This document shows positions 15,493 to 25,035 of a stretch of DNA of 35,564 nt, piece by piece (position 1 is the first letter of the stretch; the number at the start of each line of letters is the position of its first letter). The notes beneath the pieces are model-generated. The model had not been told where the DNA came from and searched no databases. It worked only from the letters and a program-made list of their open reading frames with translations. The stretch is taken from NCBI GenBank assembly GCA_015062435.1, contig SUUR01000014.1, positions 1-35,564 of the forward strand. The letters run 5' to 3'. The DNA is from Alphaproteobacteria bacterium (GTDB taxonomy: Bacteria > Pseudomonadota > Alphaproteobacteria > RF32 > CAG-239). The translations under genes were made by a program, and so were the position numbers.

Positions 15493-16809
15493 ATGAAACT
15501 ACGTTGGTTAGCTATATTTTTATGCGGATTAATTTTAACCCCATCTGCCAAAGCTGAACTCAGAATAGATGTAACGGGAGCCATGAGAGAACCTATGCCC
15601 ATTGCTTTTCCTGAGATGATACACAAAGGTTTTTTCGTTGGTCGCTATGGTTCTCAAATCAGAAATGTTGTAATTGCAGACTTAGAACGTTCCGGTTTAT
15701 TTAGCGTCATCAACGAACGTAGTTATATTCAAGAATTTACTTCCATAGATCAAGAACCGATATTTATTGATTGGAAAGCCCTTAATGCTCAAGCACTAAT
15801 CCAAAGTTCAATCAGCGAAGTTGATGCCAACACCATTCGGGTTGAATTTCGCTTATGGGATGTATATTCCGAATCTCAGATGAAGTCTCAATCATTCACC
15901 ACCACCAAAGATAATTGGCGTCGAGTAGCACACGTAATGGCAGATGCTATTTACGAACGCCTTACCGGAGAAAAAGGTTATTTTGATACCCGTATCGTAT
16001 ATGTATCAGAAACCGGACCAGCCACCAAACGTATCAAACGTTTAGCAATAATGGATCAAGATGGTGAAAATCATAAATTTTTAACATCTGGTAATGCAAT
16101 GGCTTTAACTCCACGCTTTTCACCCAATCTTCAAAAAGTAACTTATATGTCATATAGCGGAGATACTCCTCGTGTTTATGTCTTAGACATTGAAACCGGT
16201 AAACAAACTCTGCTTGGTAATTTTCCAGGTATGACATTTGCTCCCAGATTTTCACCTGACAGTAGCAAAGTTATCCTAAGCTATGCCAATCGAGGCAAAA
16301 CAAATATTTATGAAATGGATTTACAAACCAAAACCAGCAAACAACTCACCAAAAGTAACGCTATTGATACATCTCCAAGTTATTCACCTGACGGCTCAAA
16401 AATCGTATTTAATTCCGATAGAGGAGGAAACCAACAATTATATGTCATGAATGCAGATGGCAGTGATGTTCATCGTATAAGTTTTGGTTCCGGACGCTAT
16501 GCTACTCCGGTATGGTCTCCCAGAGGTGACTACATTGCCTTTACCAAAATGGCAGGTGGACAATTTTATATCGGTGTAATGTATCCTGATGGAACCGGAG
16601 AACGCTTACTTGCCAGCGGATATTTAGTAGAGGGTCCGACTTGGTCTCCAAACGGACGTGTTTTGATGTATTTCCGTCAAGATGAAGGCAAACGCAATGC
16701 AACTGCTCCGGTTAAACTATACTCCATAGATTTAACCGGATACAATGAACGTCAAATAATTACTCCGGCAGATGGTTCAGATCCTGCATGGTCACCTCTT
16801 TTACCATAA
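15493..16809 (+). CDS. tolB: Tol-Pal system beta-propeller protein TolB
   Basis: Periplasmic part of the Tol-Pal machine that links inner membrane, peptidoglycan and outer membrane during division. From the ATG at 15493 (GAAGGT upstream) it has 438 residues. It has a signal peptide of about 21 residues (ending SAKA), an N-terminal domain with [20 protein letters not shown], and a six-bladed propeller with repeated motifs such as [40 protein letters not shown] and [17 protein letters not shown] 15 bases upstream is in frame but less likely. Pal, TolQ, TolR and TolA are not in the window; here tolB is a single-gene unit closed by a strong terminator. Confidence 0.96.
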   Translation: MKLRWLAIFLCGLILTPSAKAELRIDVTGAMREPMPIAFPEMIHKGFFVGRYGSQIRNVVIADLERSGLFSVINERSYIQEFTSIDQEPIFIDWKALNAQALIQSSISEVDANTIRVEFRLWDVYSESQMKSQSFTTTKDNWRRVAHVMADAIYERLTGEKGYFDTRIVYVSETGPATKRIKRLAIMDQDGENHKFLTSGNAMALTPRFSPNLQKVTYMSYSGDTPRVYVLDIETGKQTLLGNFPGMTFAPRFSPDSSKVILSYANRGKTNIYEMDLQTKTSKQLTKSNAIDTSPSYSPDGSKIVFNSDRGGNQQLYVMNADGSDVHRISFGSGRYATPVWSPRGDYIAFTKMAGGQFYIGVMYPDGTGERLLASGYLVEGPTWSPNGRVLMYFRQDEGKRNATAPVKLYSIDLTGYNERQIITPADGSDPAWSPLLP

Positions 16810-16821
16810 AATAAAAACCAA

Positions 16822-16857
16822 AAAAATGCCGTATGAATACCATACGGCATTTTTATT
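16822..16857 (+). terminator. Intrinsic terminator after tolB
   Basis: Stem AAAAATGCCGTATG/CATACGGCATTTTT (16822-16835 and 16841-16854) with loop AATAC, running into a T-rich stretch. The core GC-containing stem is perfect. Confidence 0.9.
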
Positions 16858-16929
16858 TGACAACTCAAGCATCTGATGCTAAAAACACTTTATTAAAAAA
16901 ATTATTAACACTTATTTAAATATCTTATT

Positions 16930-17433
16930 ATGGAGGCAAAAGATTTATTCAACGCTTTGGAAAAAAACTTTCCTTGGCAAAACATGGAAAAAGAATTATC
17001 TAATACCATTTTTTCAGATTCCTTTTGGAACAACGTGCATAAAAAACTCAAAATGCACAAAAAAGAAAATCCCGGACGCTGTATTGAGATAATTGATAGT
17101 ATCGGCAAATACACCAACATGCGCCAATATGAAGACACAACGCTGGCTCATTACAAAAATTTGTATGTAGCTCAAACTATTTTACCATATTTGGAAGAAG
17201 CCGTAAAACAAAAATGTTATATGCCGATATCCAAATTTTTTATACTACTGTGTATTCGTTATGAACAGCGTAGTCTCAGAATACAAGTTGAAAATATCTT
17301 AAGCAAACTCAGTAAAGACAAGGTCTTTGTTGAAAATATAGAAAAAGACAAAGAACTTGTATACTGGTACAATTATCTTTATAGAGATTATAGTGAAGTA
17401 GAAAATCTACTGCAAAAACTGGATCTGCTATAA
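16930..17433 (+). CDS. Helical protein of unknown function (167 residues)
   Basis: I do not recognise this protein. The 167-residue product is soluble, strongly alpha-helical and rich in charged and aromatic residues (WNNVHKKLKMHKKENPG, NMRQYEDTTLAHYKNLYVAQ, YWYNYLYRDYSEVENLLQKL), with no signal peptide or membrane helix. Its pattern of helices of about 15-20 residues would suit a helical-repeat or adaptor fold, but no motif supports this. There is no visible ribosome binding site before the ATG at 16930; the leader is AT-rich. It stands alone between the tolB terminator and its own terminator (17439-17470). That terminator, together with the clean fill of the gap, is the main reason to believe the gene. 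Confidence 0.68.
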   Translation: MEAKDLFNALEKNFPWQNMEKELSNTIFSDSFWNNVHKKLKMHKKENPGRCIEIIDSIGKYTNMRQYEDTTLAHYKNLYVAQTILPYLEEAVKQKCYMPISKFFILLCIRYEQRSLRIQVENILSKLSKDKVFVENIEKDKELVYWYNYLYRDYSEVENLLQKLDLL

Positions 17434-17438
17434 AAAAT

Positions 17439-17474
17439 ACCGCTGTGCTCAATACACAGCGGTTCATTTTTTAT
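17439..17474. terminator. Bidirectional terminator between the 167-residue gene and deoA
   Basis: Stem ACCGCTGTG/CACAGCGGT (17439-17447 and 17455-17463), loop CTCAATA. T-rich on the right for the plus-strand gene, and an A run on the left that reads as T on the minus strand for deoA. Confidence 0.88.
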
Positions 17475-18785
17475 TTAACATATTTTTTCAATAATTTCCA
17501 AACGCACTTTTGGTTTATCGCTATTTATCTCAATATATTTTTGCAAACAAGATGCCGCTTTTTCAAATTGTTCTTCACTTTGAACATGTGCTATTGCCAA
17601 CGGAGTTTTTTCATCAATTTTTTGACCTACCTGACAAAAATCACTATATCCGGTAGCATAATCAAGTTGCTGATCGGGAGTAATTCTTCCACCCTTCATT
17701 TCTATAATACTTAAGCCGATTCTTCTGGTATCCATTGCGGTTATAAAACCTGATTTTTGAGCATATACCGGACGAATAATTTTAGCTTTAGGTAAGTACT
17801 TATCATAATTTTCTGCAAAATCATTCGGACCACCAAGTCCAGCCACCATTTCTGCAAATTTTTCCAATGCCAACCCGCTATCAAGCACTTTTTGCAACTT
17901 AATTTTTGCCGTATCTAAATTATCGCAAACTTTGCTCAAAACCAGCAACTCTGCACATAATTCCATCGTAATATTAAACAATCTGGCATCAACATTTTCA
18001 CCTTTCAGAAACTCAACAGCCTCTCTCATCTCCAAAGCATTACCGACATTTTTTCCCAAAACTTGATTCATATCCGTAAGTACAGCCTTTGTTTTACAAC
18101 CGGCTGCATTGGCCACACTGACAATAGAATCTGCCAATTCTCGAGCCTTTTCCAAACTGTTCATAAAGGCACCGTTTCCGCATTTCAAATCCATTACCAA
18201 ACAATCAAGACCGGCCGCCAATTTTTTAGAAAGAATAGATGCTGTGATTAATTCAACGGATTCTACCGTTCCACACACATCTCTGAGAGCATAAATTTTT
18301 TTATCTGCCGGAGCCAAATTTCCGGTTTGCCCGATAATTGCACAACCGACATTTTTAACCACTTTCTTAAAAAGTTCATTACTTGGGACTGTCTGATATC
18401 CCGGAATGGAATCAAATTTATCCAAAGTTCCGCCGGTATGTCCCAATCCTCTTCCGGAGATCATTGGTACATACACCCCGCAAGCCGCCAACATCGGAGC
18501 CAACATCAAACTGACTTTATCTCCCACTCCTCCCGAAGAATGTTTATCAACCACCGGAGCATCTAGTTCGCCCCAATTCAATACATCTCCGGAATCTCGC
18601 ATCGCCAAAGTAAGGGCTGTTTTTTCATCAACATTCAGACCATTCAAACATATTGCCATTGTTAACGCCGACATTTGAGCATCAACAATTTTTCCCTTAG
18701 TAACCCCCTCAATGAAAAATGCAATTTCATCATTGCTTAAAATTTTTTTATCTCGTTTATGTCGTATAATTTCTTGAGGTAACAT
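17475..18785 (-). CDS. deoA: Thymidine / pyrimidine-nucleoside phosphorylase
   Basis: Splits thymidine (and perhaps deoxyuridine or uridine) with phosphate to free base and (deoxy)ribose 1-phosphate. At 436 residues it matches E. coli DeoA (440). The phosphate-binding loop is clear: VVDKHSSGGVGDKVSLMLAP, with Lys81 and HSSGGVGDK at 82-90. Other family stretches include PMISGRGLGHTGGTLDKFDS, DVCGTVESVELITASILSKK and AAGLDCLVMDLKCGNGAFM. AAGGA lies eight bases before the ATG. It is the last gene of cdd-punA-deoC-deoA and lies two bases after deoC. Strict thymidine phosphorylase and broader pyrimidine phosphorylase cannot be told apart by eye. Confidence 0.95.
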   Translation of the reverse strand: MLPQEIIRHKRDKKILSNDEIAFFIEGVTKGKIVDAQMSALTMAICLNGLNVDEKTALTLAMRDSGDVLNWGELDAPVVDKHSSGGVGDKVSLMLAPMLAACGVYVPMISGRGLGHTGGTLDKFDSIPGYQTVPSNELFKKVVKNVGCAIIGQTGNLAPADKKIYALRDVCGTVESVELITASILSKKLAAGLDCLVMDLKCGNGAFMNSLEKARELADSIVSVANAAGCKTKAVLTDMNQVLGKNVGNALEMREAVEFLKGENVDARLFNITMELCAELLVLSKVCDNLDTAKIKLQKVLDSGLALEKFAEMVAGLGGPNDFAENYDKYLPKAKIIRPVYAQKSGFITAMDTRRIGLSIIEMKGGRITPDQQLDYATGYSDFCQVGQKIDEKTPLAIAHVQSEEQFEKAASCLQKYIEINSDKPKVRLEIIEKIC

Positions 18786-18787
18786 TG

Positions 18788-19519
18788 TTAAAATCCTTGC
18801 TCTATTGTTTTTAATAAATCACTTAAAACCGAACTTGCACCAATTCTGAAATGTCGCTGATCCGACCATTGATTTCCCAAAATTACATTCGCCAAAACTA
18901 AATACTTTTTAGCATCTTCAGTTGTTTTTATACCGCCACTTGCCTTAAACCCAACATTTTTACCGCTAGCTTTTATCACTTCCAACATTGCATTTGCAGC
19001 TTCTGGAGTTGCTGATATTTTTGTTTTTCCCGTAGATGTTTTAACAAAATCCGCACCAGCATCTATACACATTTGCGTCGCTTTTTTTATAAGCATTGTA
19101 GACTTTAATTCACCGGTTTCTATAATAATTTTCAGTATTTTATTTTCGCAAAAATTTCTGCAACTCTGCAAAAAATATTTACAATAATCTTCATCACCGG
19201 CTAACAAACGTGCGTACGGTAACACTGCATCAATTTCATCAGCACCTGATTTTATGGCTTTTTTAATTTCTTTTTCAACTATTTTAATATCCGATTCTCC
19301 TTTAGGAAAATTTACCACAGTAGCAATTTTAACACCTTGAGGAACTTCTTTCAATGCTACATTAATAAATTCAGGATACACACAAACAGCTGCCACATTT
19401 CCATATTTTGTTTCGGCTTTTTTACACAATTCTGCAATTGTTTGAGGAGTATCATTATTATTTAAAGATGTCAGATCCAAAGATCTGATAATATGTTTTG
19501 CTGCTGTTGGATTATCCAT
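18788..19519 (-). CDS. deoC: Deoxyribose-phosphate aldolase
   Basis: Class I aldolase that cleaves 2-deoxyribose 5-phosphate to acetaldehyde and glyceraldehyde 3-phosphate. The 243-residue TIM barrel has the Schiff-base lysine Lys160 in ADFVKTSTGKTKISA, the proton-relay Lys192 in VGFKASGGIKTTEDA and Asp97 in ADEIDAVLPYARLLAGD. VCVYPEFINVAL and TVVNFPKGESD are also family landmarks. The start overlaps the stop of punA, so translation is coupled. With deoB supplying deoxyribose 5-phosphate, this completes deoxynucleoside breakdown. Confidence 0.95.
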   Translation of the reverse strand: MDNPTAAKHIIRSLDLTSLNNNDTPQTIAELCKKAETKYGNVAAVCVYPEFINVALKEVPQGVKIATVVNFPKGESDIKIVEKEIKKAIKSGADEIDAVLPYARLLAGDEDYCKYFLQSCRNFCENKILKIIIETGELKSTMLIKKATQMCIDAGADFVKTSTGKTKISATPEAANAMLEVIKASGKNVGFKASGGIKTTEDAKKYLVLANVILGNQWSDQRHFRIGASSVLSDLLKTIEQGF

Positions 19520-20334
19520 TATATTTCTCCAATAAATTTACTGACTAATAGTGTCATATTTTTTGCTGTTTTAGCAGCATTTTGCAGAGTTTCTGCATGT
19601 GTCGGACAACCACCTTCTATTCCGGTACAATAATTTGTTATCGCAGATATCCCCAGTACATCTATTCCGCAATATGCGGCTGTCATTGCTTCAGGAACAG
19701 TAGACATTCCATTTGCATCGGCCCCGATAATTGAACACATTTTCACTTCCGATGGTGTTTCGAATACCGGCCCCGAAAGCATGCAATACACCCCTTCATG
19801 TAATTCAATTTTGTAATTTTTTGCTATTTTTTTAGCTACTTCTCTAAACTTATCAGAATAAACATTATTCATATTAGGGAATCTTGGACCGAAACTTTCA
19901 TCATTAGTACCTATAAGAGGATTAAATCCGCTCATATTTATGTGATCTTTTATCAGCATTAAACTACCTGGTTTGACTTCCTTACGCAATGACCCGGCCG
20001 CATTAGTAACAATCATATGTTTTATTCCGATTAGCTTAAAAGCTTTTATTACATCGGCAATTAAACTCGGACTATATCCCTCATAAAGATGAAATCGTCC
20101 TTGCATACACAAAATACATTTTCCGGAAACTTCACCATAAACAAGTTTTCCCTGATGACCGGAAACCGTACTCACCGGAAACCCGTTTATTTCTGAATAA
20201 TCAATTACTTTCTTAACATTAATTTCATTAACAAAATCTCCTAAACCGCTTCCCAATATAACCAATATTTCCGATTTCAAGCCATCAGATTTTGCCTTTA
20301 TCTGTTCTGCAATTAAATATGCATTTTGACTCAT
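19519..20334 (-). CDS. punA: Purine nucleoside phosphorylase, trimeric (PunA/XapA) type
   Basis: Phosphorolyses inosine, guanosine and their deoxy forms to base and (deoxy)ribose 1-phosphate. The 271-residue protein belongs to the PNP/MTAP family rather than the hexameric DeoD family. Landmarks: ILGSGLGDFVNEI (phosphate loop), STVSGHQGKLVYGEVSG, CMQGRFHLYEGYSP, VTNAAGSLRKEVKPGSLMLI, KDHINMSGFNPLIG, GVYCMLSGPVFETPSEVKM, GADANGMSTVPEAMTA and SAITNYCTGI. The conserved Asn in the base-specificity region (AITNYCTG) favours 6-oxopurines. It sits two bases after cdd and overlaps deoC. Confidence 0.93.
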   Translation of the reverse strand: MSQNAYLIAEQIKAKSDGLKSEILVILGSGLGDFVNEINVKKVIDYSEINGFPVSTVSGHQGKLVYGEVSGKCILCMQGRFHLYEGYSPSLIADVIKAFKLIGIKHMIVTNAAGSLRKEVKPGSLMLIKDHINMSGFNPLIGTNDESFGPRFPNMNNVYSDKFREVAKKIAKNYKIELHEGVYCMLSGPVFETPSEVKMCSIIGADANGMSTVPEAMTAAYCGIDVLGISAITNYCTGIEGGCPTHAETLQNAAKTAKNMTLLVSKFIGEI

Positions 20335-20336
20335 CT

Positions 20337-20726
20337 CTAAAACTCCTTAAAAACAAAAGGTAACAACTCCATAGCTTTAACACTTTTTCCTATGCCTTTA
20401 GTATTTGCCATATACACCATTGTATTATCATCAGCAAATTCCAAAATTCTTTGTCTACAAGCTCCACATGGAGAAATTAAATTTTCAGCATCGGCATACA
20501 CCAAGATTTCAACAATTTTTTTTCCGCCATCTGCAATCATTGCCGCTATCGCAGCTTCTTCCGCACATGTACCTACCGGAAAAGATACATTTTCAACATT
20601 ACAACCGGAATAAAAGCATCTGTTATCTGCAAATATCGCACAACCAACCGCAAAATTTGAATACGGACTATAAGAATTATCGGCAACTTTCATTGCCATA
20701 TCTAAAAGTTTTTGAGAATTATTCAT
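20337..20726 (-). CDS. cdd: Cytidine deaminase
   Basis: Zinc enzyme that deaminates (deoxy)cytidine to (deoxy)uridine. I place the start at the ATG at 20724-20726, with AAGGTG just upstream. The open frame runs 65 codons further, but that stretch is hydrophobic AT-rich intergenic sequence unlike the family. The resulting 129 residues match the short tetrameric class. Landmarks: SYSPYSNFAVGCAIFADNR, SGCNVENVSFPVGTCAEEAA (zinc Cys and catalytic Glu) and ISPCGACRQRILEFA (two zinc cysteines). It is the first gene of cdd-punA-deoC-deoA, so the operon handles both pyrimidine and purine nucleosides. Confidence 0.95.
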   Translation of the reverse strand: MNNSQKLLDMAMKVADNSYSPYSNFAVGCAIFADNRCFYSGCNVENVSFPVGTCAEEAAIAAMIADGGKKIVEILVYADAENLISPCGACRQRILEFADDNTMVYMANTKGIGKSVKAMELLPFVFKEF

Positions 20727-20770
20727 AAAACACCTTATTTTGTTAAAAGTTTTTTTAATTATGATAATAT

Positions 20771-20798
20771 ATAATAAATAAGCTAAAAGAAAAAGCAA
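20771..20798 (-). promoter_or_regulatory. Candidate promoter of the cdd-punA-deoC-deoA operon
   Basis: On the minus strand TTGCTT (20793-20798), 16 bases, then TATTAT (20771-20776). The predicted start near 20764 gives a leader of about 38 bases. The -35 is weak and the region is so AT-rich that chance matches are likely. Confidence 0.38.
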
Positions 20799-20845
20799 AG
20801 ATAATTTACTGCTTTTGCAACAACTCTTCAACGGAGGATTTCGCT

Positions 20846-23800
20846 GTGAAAAAATTGTTTTTGATTGTTTTAATATTACTGGGCCTTGCGATCGCCGGTA
20901 TGACATACTACATAGCAACAATAGATTGGAACAAACACAAAAACGTTATTTCACAACAATTTTTTGAACTTACTGGTAAACAAATAGTGTTTTCCGGCCC
21001 CATATCATTTAAAATCATTCCGGCTCCCTACTTACAAGCTTCAAAAGTCAAGATTTTATCAGGAGTTGCTGATGACAAACCTTTGGTAGAAGCGGATAAT
21101 TTGGTTGCAAAGCTATCACTGCTATCTTTATTACACGGCAGATTTGATGTCCAAAAAATGGAACTTACCAAGCCTCAAATTAATTTTGAAATTCACCCTG
21201 ATGGCAGACTTAATTGGCAATCCATGCTAACGATTGAACAACGCCGAAAAATTGAAAGTTCTGAAATATCCCTCAACAGTGTAAGCATAAATAATGCGAC
21301 GGTTAATTTTGATATTCTCAGTCACAATAAAACATTTAAAATTGAAAATATTAACGGAGAAGTTATTGCACAAAGTGCTATGGGACCTTTCAGAATTGAA
21401 GGCAACTATATCAAAAACAATTCTCCGGAAGGTTTTGCCATTTCCATCGGTCAATTATCCGATAGTTTTGCAACTAATCTCAATTTAGTTTTAACTCATC
21501 CAGAATCAGATAGCTACATTCGTTTTGATGGCAGTTTTATGCTCACCAACAAAGTCTTGAACGGAAACGTAATTATTGAAGCCAAAAAACTTCAACGTTT
21601 TATAGAAAATAACTTACCAGAATTCCAAATATCTAAAGAATATGACTACCCGACAGCCGTTTCTTCGGACATAAACCTTAATGAAAAACAATTAAGTTTA
21701 TCCAATTTTGTTATTAAATACGGAGACACACAAGGTGCCGGAGATCTTCAGCTTGAGTTCAATGATGGTTTTGACAACGGAGGAGCTTTACCTCGTTTAA
21801 ATTTTGCAATTAATTTTACAGATCTCAATCTTGATCCGATTGCTTTGGGATTAAAAAACTTTATTATTGATCAATATAAAGAACCCAAAAATTTTGCACC
21901 ACATATCGGAATGGACGTTATTGCAGATTTAAAATCTGTCCGCAGTACCTACAACAATCAACAAATTAAAAATTTCCATACTAATCTTGATATTATTGAC
22001 AATATCATCACCATTCACAATCTGAAAGCCACAATACCTGGTGATTCAAATATTGCAATTAAAGGTGATATCAAATCCATTGATGAAGAACTGTTTTACA
22101 ATTTAGACACTTCGCTCAACTCTCAAGATTTACTGACAACTTTAAAATGGTTGGACATCGAACCTGAGGTAAGTGCGGCAGCCACTTATCGAAAAGCCGG
22201 AGGAGAGGCCAAAATCAGCGGAACAGTAAAGAAAATTCAAATATCTCCGATATCGTTTACATTAGATAAAAGTTCTTTTAACGGAGAAGCCGGTATAAGA
22301 TTGGGAGAAAGGCCGGATATAATGCTTATCATTAATTCTGATATGATCAATTTTGACAACTATATCAGTACATTACCTGAAGAAGAGAGTGCTAAAAGTT
22401 GGGGTGAACGAATGATTTATCGTTTTTCAAAACTTGGTTTTCTCAACAATATAGATATGCAAATAAATTCAGCCATAAACCTTGGCATTTATGAAAAAAT
22501 GCCTTTTGAAAACATAAATTTCAAAGCCAACCTTCTTGATGGAAAAATGAATATTGAAAATCTCCAAATAAAATCGGTTGCAGATGCTAAAATTGAACTT
22601 TCCGGCGAATTGACCAATTTTGGAAAACAACCGATTGTAAGCAACTTAAATTACAATATACAATCTGATAATTTTTCATCTTTTATGAACAAATTAGAAT
22701 TAAAAACCCCTGACTGGAACTATAAAAATTTGAAAAATTTAAATACTATCGGTGCTATCAATGGAGAACTTTCTAAATTTGCAATTCAAACAAAATTTTT
22801 GCTGGAAAATTTAGAACTTAACTACAAAGGCCACATTGAGAACAATCAATTTGACGGAACCTTAGAAGTAAAACACCCTAATTTTTCTCAAATGCTTAAA
22901 GACCTAAATCTGAGTTACAATCCGCAAAACCAATCCTTAGGTCAATTTAATTTATCTGCCGAAATAAGTGGCACTCCGCTATCATTTTCAGCAGAAAACC
23001 TAGTTATGAATATTGGATTCAATAACTTTAACGGTGTATTTGATTATGAATTTCAAAATGATCGCCCTCAAATAACCACAGAATTAAATATAAACAAATT
23101 TGAATGTGAACGTTTTCTGCATCAACACGATAATAATCCGACTTCTCAACTTAATACAGTTTCATCTTCCAAAGCAGAATTTTGGAACAATCCACAATGG
23201 TCGGATAAACTCATCAAATATGATTTTTATAAGACATTTGATTTGAACGGTAAATTCAAAATTAAAGAATTTAATTGCAAAAAACACACTTTTAACAATG
23301 TCGAATTAGACACCGACTTGATAAACCAAAACTTATCCATAAAAAAATTTATTGCTGAATATTTAGGAGGTATTCTTGAAACAACGGCAGATTTACAAAT
23401 GCAAAACAAACCCATAATTAATGCCGATATCAAAATAAGTGATGCTGATACCAATGCTTTACCATCAGCAAACGGAAACAAATATGCCATTCGCAATGGT
23501 AAATTTGACTTGAAATACACCTTATCTGCTCAAGCAGAAAGTGAACAAAACTTTATAAAAACCCTCAATGGCTCCGGTCAAATTCAAATAGGTGAATTTG
23601 ATATCAAAGGCTGGGATATATCTGAAATATATCAAGATCTTATTCATCGCACCACTCCTGATGGTTTAGCAATAATGGTAAAAGACAACCTAAGTTCCGG
23701 AAATACTCATATCAAATTTTTCACGTCAGCCCTCACATCTGACAACGGCATTTTCAATTTTAATAATTCTTATCTTGAAGGATCGGATTTTATAACCAAT

Positions 23801-24967
23801 ATATCCGGCAATATAAATCTCGGAGAATGGAGTTCCAACCTGTTGTTCAACCTTAAATATAACGAACCCCAATATCTTCCCGGATTTTCTTTTTCTTTCA
23901 AAGAAAGTCTTGCAAACCCGATACCGGATATAGATGTCAGCGCATTATTTAACATGTATCAATCTCAAATAGATAAAAAGAATGAGGCTATTCAAGCTGA
24001 AGCGGAACGCCAATTTAACAAACTTAAAAATGCGCTTAATTCGCACAAAGAAACCACTGAATTGCTATTAAAAGATTTGAAAAACAATCTGGAGATTGAA
24101 ATTATACAATCATCAGATAAAGCTTTTGATGATGACAGTAAATCTCAATATGCAAAACTCAAAGAACAAGCCGACAAAATAAATAAAACTTTATCTCAAA
24201 ACATTCTACTTGCCGGAACCGATTCTCCTAATGAAGATGTTTTGACACAAATGGAAATTTCTAATAATGAACAAACTCAAGCCATTGAAAAACTTCGCAA
24301 CAGTTTAAAATTACAACAACTTTCAGATGCCAGACAAAAAGCAGAAACTGCACATCAGGAAAACACTATCATCTATGATAAAGCATCTGTTGCAATAAAA
24401 GAATATACAACGGCTCAAGAACAAATTCGTAAACGCTTAAATAAAATTATCACTGATTATAATATGTCATCAGATAATTTGCTAACTTCTCTCCAAGAAG
24501 TTTTTGATCGCCAATCCGAAAAATTCAAATCTAAAAACGATCTTTTAGATAAACTTTCTTTTATAACTTCCAAAGATGATATTAACCAAATCACACAATA
24601 TACTCAAGAATTGGAACAACTGAAAACTCAATTATCTGAAGATTTAACCGAATTGCAAAATACAATCTCACAATATATTGAATACACATCTTCTCTTGCC
24701 ACCCGTCAAGAAGAAGCTTATACCGAAAAACTCAGAGCCCAAGAAGTAGAACGAAAAATTGAAGAAAACACCGGTTATATCAACATCAAGAAAACCGGTA
24801 AAACAGTTACTGTAAGCAGAGACATTGAAGACATTGAAAAAGCTGAAGAAATGACTGCTGACAAAGAGTTAAAAGTACTGGATTTTTCAAAGCCTAAATC
24901 TTCAAACAGCACTACTGCCTTAAGCCCCAAAAATGTTGTTAAAAAAGGTAGGGTAAAAGTTAATTAA
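20846..24967 (+). CDS. Very long AsmA-family protein with C-terminal coiled coil
   Basis: AsmA-like proteins are inner-membrane-anchored periplasmic beta-rich bridges linked to lipid traffic and outer-membrane assembly. The start is a GTG at 20846 with GGAGG eight bases upstream. Of 1373 residues, the first 25 are the membrane anchor. An AsmA N-terminal domain follows, with typical stretches such as ISQQFFELTGKQIVFSGPIS and DGRLNWQSML. Hundreds of residues of repeated beta-strand pattern then run to about 1030, including the AsmA C-terminal-like segment LNGSGQIQIGEFDIKGWDIS. From about 1032 to 1320 the character changes to glutamine-, glutamate- and lysine-rich heptads (QAEAERQFNKLKNALNSHKE, KLRNSLKLQQLSDARQKAET), a long coiled coil. 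Classical AsmA is about 620 residues, so this is unusual. It is divergent from cdd. Confidence 0.85.
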   Translation: MKKLFLIVLILLGLAIAGMTYYIATIDWNKHKNVISQQFFELTGKQIVFSGPISFKIIPAPYLQASKVKILSGVADDKPLVEADNLVAKLSLLSLLHGRFDVQKMELTKPQINFEIHPDGRLNWQSMLTIEQRRKIESSEISLNSVSINNATVNFDILSHNKTFKIENINGEVIAQSAMGPFRIEGNYIKNNSPEGFAISIGQLSDSFATNLNLVLTHPESDSYIRFDGSFMLTNKVLNGNVIIEAKKLQRFIENNLPEFQISKEYDYPTAVSSDINLNEKQLSLSNFVIKYGDTQGAGDLQLEFNDGFDNGGALPRLNFAINFTDLNLDPIALGLKNFIIDQYKEPKNFAPHIGMDVIADLKSVRSTYNNQQIKNFHTNLDIIDNIITIHNLKATIPGDSNIAIKGDIKSIDEELFYNLDTSLNSQDLLTTLKWLDIEPEVSAAATYRKAGGEAKISGTVKKIQISPISFTLDKSSFNGEAGIRLGERPDIMLIINSDMINFDNYISTLPEEESAKSWGERMIYRFSKLGFLNNIDMQINSAINLGIYEKMPFENINFKANLLDGKMNIENLQIKSVADAKIELSGELTNFGKQPIVSNLNYNIQSDNFSSFMNKLELKTPDWNYKNLKNLNTIGAINGELSKFAIQTKFLLENLELNYKGHIENNQFDGTLEVKHPNFSQMLKDLNLSYNPQNQSLGQFNLSAEISGTPLSFSAENLVMNIGFNNFNGVFDYEFQNDRPQITTELNINKFECERFLHQHDNNPTSQLNTVSSSKAEFWNNPQWSDKLIKYDFYKTFDLNGKFKIKEFNCKKHTFNNVELDTDLINQNLSIKKFIAEYLGGILETTADLQMQNKPIINADIKISDADTNALPSANGNKYAIRNGKFDLKYTLSAQAESEQNFIKTLNGSGQIQIGEFDIKGWDISEIYQDLIHRTTPDGLAIMVKDNLSSGNTHIKFFTSALTSDNGIFNFNNSYLEGSDFITNISGNINLGEWSSNLLFNLKYNEPQYLPGFSFSFKESLANPIPDIDVSALFNMYQSQIDKKNEAIQAEAERQFNKLKNALNSHKETTELLLKDLKNNLEIEIIQSSDKAFDDDSKSQYAKLKEQADKINKTLSQNILLAGTDSPNEDVLTQMEISNNEQTQAIEKLRNSLKLQQLSDARQKAETAHQENTIIYDKASVAIKEYTTAQEQIRKRLNKIITDYNMSSDNLLTSLQEVFDRQSEKFKSKNDLLDKLSFITSKDDINQITQYTQELEQLKTQLSEDLTELQNTISQYIEYTSSLATRQEEAYTEKLRAQEVERKIEENTGYINIKKTGKTVTVSRDIEDIEKAEEMTADKELKVLDFSKPKSSNSTTALSPKNVVKKGRVKVN

Positions 24968-25035
24968 GCTTGTGGAATTGTTTTTTTGTGTTATATCTTT
25001 AGTATAACCTAAAAAACAATTATTGGAGATTTGAT

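Noticed and set aside
20727..20921. Long N-terminal extension of cytidine deaminase with a hydrophobic stretch
   Set aside because: It runs through AT-rich intergenic DNA and into the opposing AsmA gene; AAGGTG before the ATG at 20726 marks the real start.
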